A DNA stretch of 64,000 nt from positions 62,001 to 126,000 of the forward strand of contig JABGQA010000088.1 in NCBI GenBank assembly GCA_018644665.1. The letters are read 5' to 3'. How positions within the stretch are numbered: the first letter of the stretch is position 1; every line of letters begins with the position of its first letter. Under the pieces are notes generated by a model. That model did not search any database. It worked only from the letters and a program-made list of their open reading frames with translations, and was not told where the DNA came from. This document shows, one piece after another, positions 34,911-43,825 of this stretch. A program made the position numbers and the translations under genes. The DNA comes from Candidatus Poribacteria bacterium (GTDB lineage: Bacteria > Poribacteria > WGA-4E > GCA-2687025).

Positions 34911-36968
34911 TCAAACACGCCCTACATCGCGCGCGCGGTCTGCCAACGAGTCGAACGCGCGCCGCATGTCCTCGGTCTGCGCCGCCGAAATGGCCCCCTC
35001 TGGCCGGTCGACTTGGTACAGGCCGGCGTCTATCTTCCCGGTATCGAGCTCCGCCCTACCCCGCCCTATCACATCGCTAGCCTTGTCGTGTCGGCGATTC
35101 AGGAGGTGGGCTTCGGCAAGCCCGAGATACATCTGGATGCGCGACGCTGTCGGCGATAGGTAGGACAGTAACGCGTCCTCAAGCAGTGCAACCGCCTCGC
35201 CCGGCCGGTCCAGCGTCCGCAGGAGAGCCGCGAACTCGCAATAGGCTTGGGCGAAGTGGGGCTCGGAGCTGATCGCGTGAGTGTAGTGGGCGATGGCTTC
35301 GGTGGAGCGGCCGAGGCGCCATGCCGTGCGGGCGCGATAGGCCGCCACGTAGCCGTCGTCGGCGAGCGTGTGGGCCGCCCGTGACAGAGCCTTGTAGGCG
35401 TCGGCGTGTTTCTGCTGTTCGTACAGCGTGATGCCCCGGTTCTTGTAGAGCTGCGCCAAGAGCAGGCCGTGCAGACGTTCTCGGAGTTGCGCGCCGGGCG
35501 TCGACTCCAGATACGCGCGGATGATGTCGAGCCGGAGCCGGATGTCGCTCAGCGCTGTCAGGCCTTCTATGTCGCTCTCATCTAGCTCGCGCGGATTGAC
35601 CCTCGTGAAGCGCCCGATGGCCGTCTGCGTCGCCGCCAGGACGCCGCGGGCCCCGATCCCCTCGCGCGACGTGAACATGCGTTCCGCGTAGTTGTAGATT
35701 GTCAGCAGATGCAGCGGCGCCATATCCAGCACGGCCTGGACGTCGTTGGAGTAGTCGGCAGAACCGGCGGCCGCATACATCCCGCGGACGTACGGATCCG
35801 CTTCCCACCCCGGTATACGCGTGAGTTCCTCGCGTGCCTGATCGTGTTGATGGCTACACATGGCGAAATACATGGCGCGGTCTATCTGCTGCTTCCGACC
35901 GTCCACGCCGAAGCGCGCCAGACGCTCTCGTCGACGCCCCCGGAAGTCCGCATCGATGGTATACACATGCTGATCCAGGAAAGCCTGCACCTGGCTCACC
36001 CACGGCGCTTCTACGCGCACGTAGCGGTGACCGGCCTCGGCGACCCTACGCCGCTCGTCGTCGTGGTCGAGGTAGTAGCGGATCGACTCGGCGGCCTCGT
36101 CGAAGTCGTCGTAATAGACGATGTGCTCGCCTTCGACCAACGGCCTCACGAGGCCGCCTACTCGATTCGGGCGCTTCGCAAGCACCATAGCCCCGGCCGC
36201 CATGGCCTCACCCACACGGTAGGTCAGGTTCGGCGGCCCTTGGCCAGAGTGCTGGAAGACGATCTTTGAGCGGGCGTATATCCGCATCATGCCTTGGAGG
36301 ACGGGACCCTCGAGCACGCACACGCCAACGCCTTCGCGCGTCAGGCGCCTGAGCTTCTCGAGTTCGAGACACCGCAGCCGCGTCATCTTTGGAACGGAAT
36401 GCCCAACGAACGAGATATCGATCGCACGATCGGAGAACTGAATCGGCACATCCGGTGTGAGCCAGCCTGCCGTGAAGTAGTTGAAGCAGACCCAGTTGTC
36501 GTGACCGGCCTGTCGGAAATTCTCCTCGATCTCGGGGTAGGCCGTGCCTACAAGGTCGAAGTAATAGGCCAGGCGCCTGTACGCGTCGATGTTCTTGAAT
36601 TCATCTTCCAGCCAGGCGACCGTCGGCACGGGACACTCCGCCAACCCCCGTGGTAGGAATCCGATGTGCGGTCGTAGGTAGAAGACCCAGTCCGGCTCCC
36701 CGCCGATCAGGCGGAAGATGTCCGTCAGTTCCGCGTCGGCGGCGACAGTTTGGTATGAGGACGTGGGGTCCATCGCGCGCCAGGCGTCGGTCGACACGTA
36801 CTCGCCCTCGGGGCCGACGCACACGACATCGTGCCCCAGTTCCCTCAGTCCCCGCTCGAACGTGTACAGACATGGCACGGGTGGGTATGAATGCAGCACG
36901 AGGACCCGATCGCCGGGCCTTGGGCGCCGGTTGCTGCCGCCGGGCCGCACGTCTGTGGAGGACATCAT
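34911..36968 (-). CDS. CgeB-like glycosyltransferase with C-terminal TPR region
   Basis: 'VFQHSGQGPPNLTYRVGEAMAAGAMVLAKRPNRVGGLVRPLVEGEHIVYYDDFDEAAESIRYYLDHDDERRRVAEAGHRYV'; TPR 'AIAHYTHAISSEPHFAQAYCEFAALLRTL'. Start ATG about 36968. Confidence 0.75.
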   Translation of the reverse strand: MMSSTDVRPGGSNRRPRPGDRVLVLHSYPPVPCLYTFERGLRELGHDVVCVGPEGEYVSTDAWRAMDPTSSYQTVAADAELTDIFRLIGGEPDWVFYLRPHIGFLPRGLAECPVPTVAWLEDEFKNIDAYRRLAYYFDLVGTAYPEIEENFRQAGHDNWVCFNYFTAGWLTPDVPIQFSDRAIDISFVGHSVPKMTRLRCLELEKLRRLTREGVGVCVLEGPVLQGMMRIYARSKIVFQHSGQGPPNLTYRVGEAMAAGAMVLAKRPNRVGGLVRPLVEGEHIVYYDDFDEAAESIRYYLDHDDERRRVAEAGHRYVRVEAPWVSQVQAFLDQHVYTIDADFRGRRRERLARFGVDGRKQQIDRAMYFAMCSHQHDQAREELTRIPGWEADPYVRGMYAAAGSADYSNDVQAVLDMAPLHLLTIYNYAERMFTSREGIGARGVLAATQTAIGRFTRVNPRELDESDIEGLTALSDIRLRLDIIRAYLESTPGAQLRERLHGLLLAQLYKNRGITLYEQQKHADAYKALSRAAHTLADDGYVAAYRARTAWRLGRSTEAIAHYTHAISSEPHFAQAYCEFAALLRTLDRPGEAVALLEDALLSYLSPTASRIQMYLGLAEAHLLNRRHDKASDVIGRGRAELDTGKIDAGLYQVDRPEGAISAAQTEDMRRAFDSLADRARDVGRV

Positions 36969-37244
36969 TCCGGCCGGTTGCCGCTCTTCTGACACCGCGA
37001 TCGCTCCGCGTTTGCCGCTGCGATGGCTACAGGCGTCGCCCTCGCTTCGCCTGCGCGCCACTATCGCCGTGCTGCGCGCGCATGGCAAGCGTGTCAGACA
37101 CGAGCGGCTCAGGATCGTGGTCGAGGATCATCGCATGGGGTCAGATCCAGATCTGCCGCCTGGATTCCCGTTACAGACGCGCGGACAAGGCCGCATGGGC
37201 CGACGCGTACCGTGCGTACGAACCCGCCCAGGGAAAAACGACGG

Positions 37245-37982
37245 CTACGGTCGGAGCATGGGGTGTCGGTCTCCGCCAGAGTCGCGCGGGAAGCGGTCCA
37301 ACGCGACATCACCGGGCAGGTAGTGCCACGCCGTGCTGAATCGGGATCGATCGCTGGTATTGTCGTGCGTGCCGTGCAGGAGGTTCGCGGAGAAAAACAC
37401 AACCGTGCCCGCGGGTACGCACACGTCGACTGCGTCCTCGTCGGCGACATCCGTCTCCATGCCGAAGCCGCCGTCGATGCGTCGATGCTCCGCGATGTCC
37501 TGCGACCGGTGACTACCCGGAGCCACCCGCAAGCAGCCGTTGCCCGCGTCCGTATCCTCGTAGTAGATAGCGCAACTCAGGATTCGGTCGGTGTTCGTCC
37601 CGAAGTAGTAGTTGTCCTGATGCCAGCGCACGGACGTGCCGCCGTCGGGCAGTTTCGGGAAGAACTTCGTGCCGAATACGTCCAGATCTCGCCCGAGCAG
37701 AACCGCGACGCGCTCGACGATCTCCGGCTCGCGCGCGATGTCGAGGATCTTCGGCTCGACGGCCGCGACGCCCTGTATCTTGTGCAGGAAGCCCGGTGTC
37801 TGCTCTCCGCCTTCTCCGAATTCGAACGACCAGTGGGGTGTGCCCAACTCGACGATACGGCCCCTCGCCACGAGGTCGAGGAAGAGCGACGTGTAGCGTT
37901 CGAGCTTCTCCCCGTGGATGAGACCCGGGAAGATCAGGAATCCCTCGTCCTCGAACTGCCCGACTTCCGCCTTGGTGAGCAT
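37245..37982 (-). CDS. Phytanoyl-CoA dioxygenase (PhyH) family protein
   Basis: Start ATG 37980-37982 (MLTKAEVGQFEDEGFLIFPGLI). 'VRWHQDNYYFGTNTDRILSCAIYYEDTDAGNGCLRVAPGSHR' Fe(II)/2OG HxD motif. N-terminal extension in the ORF track is not supported. Confidence 0.88.
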   Translation of the reverse strand: MLTKAEVGQFEDEGFLIFPGLIHGEKLERYTSLFLDLVARGRIVELGTPHWSFEFGEGGEQTPGFLHKIQGVAAVEPKILDIAREPEIVERVAVLLGRDLDVFGTKFFPKLPDGGTSVRWHQDNYYFGTNTDRILSCAIYYEDTDAGNGCLRVAPGSHRSQDIAEHRRIDGGFGMETDVADEDAVDVCVPAGTVVFFSANLLHGTHDNTSDRSRFSTAWHYLPGDVALDRFPRDSGGDRHPMLRP

Positions 37983-38119
37983 GTGGTACCTCTGCTGCGG
38001 GTTCCGCGCCGCGGCGCCAGGTCGCGCGGCCTTTTCGACACGCGGATTATCGGACCGCGAGCAGACGACCACAACCCGCCTTACGTTGGCTACCTCGCCG
38101 GATCGCGCCGCGTGTAGCA

Positions 38120-39865
38120 CTACCGAGAGGCGCCATGATCCCGTAGAAGCGCGGCGACCTCCTCGGAGTTCGCAGGCAGGTCGGGCGCGTGGCGGGGATA
38201 GTCCGCGTTCGGCGCCTCTGTCCAATGCAGTGGCGTCGCCCAGGCGCCTTGCGCCGCGTTGACGTCGGCTCCCTTTTCCAGAAGGAACGCGACCATCTCG
38301 GTCTTCCCCTTCCGCGCCGCCCATGCGAGCGCCGTCCCACCCTCCTCGTACTCGATGGCGTCGATGTCTGCGCCACATCCCAACAGCGCGTCCGCCACGT
38401 CGAGATTGCCGCCGGTCGCCGCCGTGTGGAGATGGGCCTTGCCGAGCCAATCGGTTCCATTCGGATCGAAGCCGTGATGCACGAGGAGACGGATCGCCTC
38501 GCGGGTCTCCGAGTGAGAGCTGCGCAGGACGCCGCTCCCCAACTGATCGACGCGCTCGGGGTACGCCTCGACCATCTCCTTGAACAGGTCGAAATCCCCG
38601 CAATCCCACAAGCTTGGCGCGAGACCGCTGGTCCCAATGGCCTTCGGGGCGTCTGCTCGGAACGCCTCTAGCACCTCCTCCGGGCTCATCTGGTAGTCCT
38701 GCTTCACCGCGCCGAACTCGCGCAGCAACTTCTGCATGTCGTCGTGCTGGCCCTTGGCGCCGTGCCGATGTTCGCTGATGGAGAGGCAGCATCCGCTGGA
38801 GTCCGAATCAGCGTTCGGGTCGGCTCCTGCCTCGAGCAGCGTGCGCGCCACCTCCAGGTGATTGCCTGCACTCGCCCCGAACAGGGATCGTCCGCGCGTG
38901 GCGAGGTCCTCCGGTTGGTTCGGGTCGGCCCCGTTCGAGAGCAGTAGATTCACGATGCGTAGATGTCCCTGCTCCGCCGCGTATCCCAAGACACTTGCCC
39001 GTGTCGAATCCAGACGATTCGCAGCGTCAGGGTCGTTCTGGAGGATCTCCGCGACGCGTTCTTCATCGCCTATCGCACAGGCGACGGAGAGCGTGCATTT
39101 CGCGCCCTTGGCGAGGAGGTATCCCGTGACGATAGAGCCGTCTCGAATCGAGGAAGGCGGAAGGTCGCGACCGGAACGGTACCAGTAGTCGCCGTGCAGC
39201 GCGAGGAGAATCGGCGTCCTTCCGTCGGCGCGCGGCGCATCGATATCCGCGCCCAGTTCCACCATCATGTCGATCAGCCAGAGCTGACGTGTCATCACCG
39301 CCCAGTGAATGGCGTTGTTCCCGCGAACGTCGCTGGCCTTCGCTAGAGTCGCACGCGCTTCCACGACGGCCTCAACCGCCGAGCGGTCGCGGTTTCGGAT
39401 GGCGTCGGCGAGGGGTTCAAAGTCGGGCGAATAGCCGTAGCGACTCGTCAACGCCGACTCAAGTAGCGACACGACTTCCGTATAGCCCCGCTCCTGCGCT
39501 ATCGGGAGGAGGCGTTGCCATGCCCTGTACATGAAACGCGACCGGCCCGGTTCCGCGCCAGCATCGAGCAAGATCCGAACGACGTTCGGGTTGTTCCCAC
39601 GGACCGCGTTGTGCAGCGGGTACTGGTACCAATACTGCGCGTGCACGAGGTTCGGATCTTTCGCGAGGAGGCGCCGTACCGCGTCCTCGTCGCCGTCGAA
39701 CGCGGAGCAGAAGAGCTCCCATGCGTCGTTCCCGTCGACAGGAATCACGTCGTTCACGTAATGCTCCGTCTTCATCGATGACGGCTGCGTCAGTCGGGCG
39801 CTGATTCGTGTTACGAACGCGTCGTCTCGGGACGGGGCGTTGCTCCGCATGTTCTCTCTTACCAT
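38120..39865 (-). CDS. Ankyrin-repeat protein (paralogue of 40759..43053 with decayed sigma domain upstream)
   Basis: 'MVRENMRSNAPSRDDAFVTRISARLTQPSSMKTEHYV...' followed by about ten ankyrin units ending 'NSEEVAALLRDHGASR'. Confidence 0.8.
   Translation of the reverse strand: MVRENMRSNAPSRDDAFVTRISARLTQPSSMKTEHYVNDVIPVDGNDAWELFCSAFDGDEDAVRRLLAKDPNLVHAQYWYQYPLHNAVRGNNPNVVRILLDAGAEPGRSRFMYRAWQRLLPIAQERGYTEVVSLLESALTSRYGYSPDFEPLADAIRNRDRSAVEAVVEARATLAKASDVRGNNAIHWAVMTRQLWLIDMMVELGADIDAPRADGRTPILLALHGDYWYRSGRDLPPSSIRDGSIVTGYLLAKGAKCTLSVACAIGDEERVAEILQNDPDAANRLDSTRASVLGYAAEQGHLRIVNLLLSNGADPNQPEDLATRGRSLFGASAGNHLEVARTLLEAGADPNADSDSSGCCLSISEHRHGAKGQHDDMQKLLREFGAVKQDYQMSPEEVLEAFRADAPKAIGTSGLAPSLWDCGDFDLFKEMVEAYPERVDQLGSGVLRSSHSETREAIRLLVHHGFDPNGTDWLGKAHLHTAATGGNLDVADALLGCGADIDAIEYEEGGTALAWAARKGKTEMVAFLLEKGADVNAAQGAWATPLHWTEAPNADYPRHAPDLPANSEEVAALLRDHGASR
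38279..38610. repeat. 332-bp block identical to 40921..41252 (direct repeat within ankyrin paralogues)
   Basis: Line-by-line comparison by eye found no mismatch over 332 nt; flanks diverge on both sides. Confidence 0.9.
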
Positions 39866-40281
39866 GTTCGTCAGGCCCTTACTGGAGTTGCGCGCGCTTT
39901 CGGAAGGCGGGGTCTCACTGTTCCCGTCGGCAGGTCGAGGGAGTCTACGATTCCGGGCCGGGCGCACCCGTTGATGTAGTAGCAGAGCGCGGTGACGAGT
40001 TGCTCATGCGCGGGGCGTGTCCTGACCGCTTGCATGACCGGCAGTTCACCGGCCTCGGTGCGTTCGCGCGGGTTCGGGTCGCCCGACGCAACCTCCAACG
40101 CGTTCTCCATGGTTGCGGTTGCTATTCGGTTGCCCCGCGTGAGCCGCGCAACCGCGTGACACGATGTGTCTGAGCCACCCGACAAACGCGTCGGGCCGTC
40201 GCAGGCGGTCAAGCGTTCCTCGGCCTCCAGGAATGTCTACTGCGCGGCGTCGTCGGTGAGGCGGAAGGCTCCGAGACGCAC
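39866..40281 (-). pseudogene. Decayed ECF-type sigma factor remnant (originally 5' part of the 38120 ankyrin gene)
   Basis: Frameshifted fragments 'RRPDAFVGWLRHIVSRGCAAH', 'ALEVASGDPNPRERTEAGELPVMQAVRTRPAHEQLVTALCYYINGCARPGIVDSLDLPTGTVRPRLPKAR' match 40759..43053 'QQPDAFVAWFRQIVSRSCARI', 'AWEVASGDPNPHESAEAGELHRRVMEAIKSLPEHEQLVTALYYIDGYTQPEIADFLEVPTGTVKSRLHKAR'. Confidence 0.85.
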
Positions 40282-40596
40282 GTCCTGATACCATCGCGCG
40301 GACGTGCCACCGGCGGCAGTTTTGGGAAGAGCCTCGTGCCGAACACGTCCAGATCTCGCCCGAGCAGAACCGCGACACGGTCGACGATCTCCGTCTCGAC
40401 GACCGCGACGCCCTGCACCTGCTGACCGTCCTGCCCGAACTCGAACGACCAGTGCGGCGCGCCGATCACCGCCGCACGGCCCTCGCCACGAGGTCGCTCA
40501 GTAGCGGTATCGCTCGAGCTTCTCGCCCTGGAACAGGCCAGGCAGGATCAAGAACCCGTTGTCCTCGATCCGCTCGACTTAGGCTTCGATGAGCAT
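40282..40596 (-). pseudogene. PhyH dioxygenase remnant (paralogue of 37245..37982), 3'-truncated with in-frame stops
   Basis: 'MLIEA*VERIEDNGFLILPGLFQGEKLERYRY*' (TAA 40579-40581, TGA 40498-40500), then another frame 'IGAPHWSFEFGQDGQQVQGVAVVETEIVDRVAVLLGRDLDVFGTRLFPKLP'. Confidence 0.88.
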
Positions 40597-40758
40597 CGGG
40601 GCCTTTCTGCCACTGGGTCGGTGGCGTAGCGGTCGGTCGCATGCTCTCTTCCGCATGAGAACGCCACCATCGCCGACATAGGGTGCACGCGGGCTATGGG
40701 ACCGCAACCAGACGGCCACAACCCATTGCATGCGGGCCGTCCGGGGCCGGGATGTGGG

Positions 40759-43053
40759 TCATTCGCGGGAGGCGCCGTGCTGCCGCAGAAGGGCCGACAC
40801 CTCTTCCGAATTGTCAGGCAGGTCGGGCGCGTAGCGTGGATAGTCCGCGTTCGGCGCCTCTGTCCAACGCAGTGGCGTCGCCCAGGCGCCTTGCGCCGCG
40901 TTTACGTCCGCCCCCTTTTCCAGAAGGAACGCGACCATCTCGGTCTTCCCCTTCCGCGCCGCCCATGCGAGCGCCGTCCCACCCTCCTCGTACTCGATGG
41001 CGTCGATGTCTGCGCCACATCCCAACAGCGCGTCCGCCACGTCGAGATTGCCGCCGGTCGCCGCCGTGTGGAGATGGGCCTTGCCGAGCCAATCGGTTCC
41101 ATTCGGATCGAAGCCGTGATGCACGAGGAGACGGATCGCCTCGCGGGTCTCCGAGTGAGAGCTGCGCAGGACGCCGCTCCCCAACTGATCGACGCGCTCG
41201 GGGTACGCCTCGACCATCTCCTTGAACAGGTCGAAATCCCCGCAATCCCACAGCTTCGAGGCAAGATCGGTGTTTCGCGCGGCCTGCGCCGCGTCCGTCC
41301 TGAATTGCTCGAGCACCTGCTCGGAACTCATCTCGTAGGTGTGGGTCACCGCGCCGAACTTACGCAGCAACTTCTGCATGTCGTGGTGTTCGTCCTTGGC
41401 TCCATGTCGGGCTTCGCTGATCGAGAGACATGACCCGCTGGAGTCCATGCCCACGTTGGGGTCCGCCCCTGCGTCGAGAAGCGCGCGCGCAACGTCCAGA
41501 TGATTCCCGGCGCTTGCCTCGAACAGGGATCGTCCGTGCGTGGCGAGATCCTCCGGTTGGTTTGGGTCGGCTCCGTGCGAGAGCAGCAAATTCACGATGT
41601 TCAGATGGCCACTGCCCGCCGCGTAGCCCAACTCACTCGCCCGTGTCGAATTCAGACGATTCGCTGCGTCCGGGTCGTCTCGGAGGATTTGCGCGACGCG
41701 TTCCTCATCGCCGACAGCACAGGCGACGGAGAGCTTGTATTCCGCGCCCTTGGCGAGGAGATATCCCGTGACGATAGAGCCGTCCCGAATCGAGGAAGGT
41801 GTCAGCTCGCGATGGGTGCGGTACCAGTAGTCGCCGTGCAGAGCCAGTAGAATCGGCGTCTTGCCATCGGCGCGTTCCGCATCTATATCCGCGCCCAGCT
41901 CCGCCATCATGTCGATGAGCCAGAGCTGACGCGTCATCACCGCCCAGTGAATGGCGTTGTTCCCGCGAACGTCGCTGGCTTTCGCCAGCGTCGGGCGCTC
42001 TGCCACGACGGCCTCGACGGCGGAGCGGTCGCGGCTTCGGATCGCATCGGCGAGGGTCTCGAAGTCGGGTGAGTAGCCATATCGACGCGTCAACGTCGCC
42101 TCGAGGAGCGCCGCGACCTCAGCATAGCCCCGCTCCCGCGCCATCGGGACAAGGACCCGCCATTCTTTGTACATGAAGCGTGACCTGCCCGGCTCGGCTC
42201 CCCCTTCAAGCAGAATGCGAACGACGTTCGGGTTGTTCCCACGGACCGCGTTGTGCAGCGGGTACTGGTACCAATACTGCGCGTGCACGAGGTTCGGGTC
42301 TTTCGCCAACAGACGCCGGACTTCCTCCTCGTCCCCGTCGAACGCAGCGCAGAAGAGCTCCCATGCGTCGTTCCCGTCGACGGGAATCACGTCGTTCACG
42401 TAGTGCTCCGTCTGCATCTCTTCCGGCTGTGCCAGTCGGGCGCTGATTCGCGTCACGAACGCGTCGTCGCGAGATGGCGCGTTGCTTCGCATGTTCTCCC
42501 TCACCATATCCATCAACCCCCTCTGCAGGCGAGTGCGTGCTTTGTGAAGCCGGGATTTGACCGTCCCCGTCGGTACTTCGAGAAAGTCCGCGATTTCAGG
42601 CTGCGTGTACCCGTCGATGTAGTAGAGCGCGGTGACGAGTTGCTCGTGCTCAGGTAACGACTTGATCGCTTCCATAACCCGACGGTGGAGCTCGCCAGCC
42701 TCGGCGCTTTCGTGCGGATTCGGGTCGCCTGACGCGACCTCCCAGGCGTCCTCCGCCGGGACGGTGAGTACCTGCCTTTTTCGGGTTATCCGGGCGCAGC
42801 TCCGCGACACGATCTGTCTGAACCACGCGACAAACGCATCCGGCTGCTGCAGGCCATCAAGGCTCTTCCAGGCCTCCAGGAACGCCTCCTGCGCTGCGTC
42901 TTCGGCGAGCTGGAAGGCGCCGAGACGCACGAACGCATACCCGACCGCCATGTCCTGATACCGACGCACGATCTCCCCAAACGCCTCCAACCGTTTGGCC
43001 TGAGACGCCCCCATGTCCGTGGCTTGCCTGACTACCGACGCGATCACTACCAT
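40759..43053 (-). CDS. ECF-type sigma factor fused to ankyrin repeats
   Basis: Sigma2 'YQDMAVGYAFVRLGAFQLAEDAAQEAFLEAWKSLDGL'; sigma4 'LVTALYYIDGYTQPEIADFLEVPTGTVKSRLHKARTRLQRGLMDMVREN'; then about ten ankyrin units to 'NSEEVSALLRQHGASRE'. Confidence 0.9.
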   Translation of the reverse strand: MVVIASVVRQATDMGASQAKRLEAFGEIVRRYQDMAVGYAFVRLGAFQLAEDAAQEAFLEAWKSLDGLQQPDAFVAWFRQIVSRSCARITRKRQVLTVPAEDAWEVASGDPNPHESAEAGELHRRVMEAIKSLPEHEQLVTALYYIDGYTQPEIADFLEVPTGTVKSRLHKARTRLQRGLMDMVRENMRSNAPSRDDAFVTRISARLAQPEEMQTEHYVNDVIPVDGNDAWELFCAAFDGDEEEVRRLLAKDPNLVHAQYWYQYPLHNAVRGNNPNVVRILLEGGAEPGRSRFMYKEWRVLVPMARERGYAEVAALLEATLTRRYGYSPDFETLADAIRSRDRSAVEAVVAERPTLAKASDVRGNNAIHWAVMTRQLWLIDMMAELGADIDAERADGKTPILLALHGDYWYRTHRELTPSSIRDGSIVTGYLLAKGAEYKLSVACAVGDEERVAQILRDDPDAANRLNSTRASELGYAAGSGHLNIVNLLLSHGADPNQPEDLATHGRSLFEASAGNHLDVARALLDAGADPNVGMDSSGSCLSISEARHGAKDEHHDMQKLLRKFGAVTHTYEMSSEQVLEQFRTDAAQAARNTDLASKLWDCGDFDLFKEMVEAYPERVDQLGSGVLRSSHSETREAIRLLVHHGFDPNGTDWLGKAHLHTAATGGNLDVADALLGCGADIDAIEYEEGGTALAWAARKGKTEMVAFLLEKGADVNAAQGAWATPLRWTEAPNADYPRYAPDLPDNSEEVSALLRQHGASRE
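40921..41252. repeat. 332-bp block identical to 38279..38610
   Basis: See partner repeat. Confidence 0.9.
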
Positions 43054-43523
43054 GCAACTCCTCTTCGCTCCGTCCTGCTACAGAGTGCCGACTTTATAGC
43101 GAGGGGTTCGCAGAACTTGACGAGAGGCGGGAAGGCCCGCGGTCGAGTTTCAGGACGGAAGCTTAGGCAAGCCGCTGCGATACGCGAACCGCTCGCATTG
43201 CCGCTGTTATGGCTGGCCCAGCATGTACGTGATAGCCATCAGTTCGGCATCGAGGCGGGGCCCGTCGGCAGGCGACGTCGCTGCGTGCGCAGGCGCAGAA
43301 CGGCCGGGGAGGTCGGCGCCAGGCGATGGCTTCGCGTGGGCGCCGACGGTGGGTTTCGGCGCGTGCGTGAGTGGCGCGATCACGCCCCTAGATCGCGCTG
43401 GCTCGTTCACTGCCTACGTGAGTCGACGTTCGTGCCGCAAGCGCGTCGCGCGCATGACCGGGGCGACCTCGGGCCACAGCGGCCCTCCGAGGATCACCCG
43501 TTTCTCGGCCCGCTTTCCACGCT

Positions 43524-43805
43524 CTACGCCGGCGCGTCGACGCTCTCGCTGAGCGTGTGTCGCAGGTGGTCCAAACTGTCGGTCAGGACGCGTTCCGTCG
43601 TGATCCACTCGAACGCGATCTGCAAGGCGGCGCGCATCACCGCGCGCTCCGGCGTGTCGGCCTGGTCGCGGAGCTTGCCGATGTAGTCCCGCACGAACTG
43701 CGCGGCGTGGTGCACGTCCTGCACCTGCTCGGGCGGCACGCGCACCCGGAGGTGCGTGCCCATGATCTCTACCTGTACCGCTTCGGTATCCGGCGATGCT
43801 TCCAT
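43524..43805 (-). CDS. ZapA-like cell division protein
   Basis: Start ATG 43803-43805. 'VQVEIMGTHLRVRVPPEQVQDVHHAAQFVRDYIGKLRDQADTPERAVMRAALQIAFEWI' resembles ZapA in size and helix pattern. Confidence 0.6.
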   Translation of the reverse strand: MEASPDTEAVQVEIMGTHLRVRVPPEQVQDVHHAAQFVRDYIGKLRDQADTPERAVMRAALQIAFEWITTERVLTDSLDHLRHTLSESVDAPA

Positions 43806-43825
43806 TGAGGTTCCCCCACGACGGT

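Noticed and set aside
37983-38792. N-terminal extension of the 515-aa ORF containing PhyH
   Set aside because: Extension is an off-frame reading of the ankyrin gene 38120..39865; the PhyH start is at 37982.
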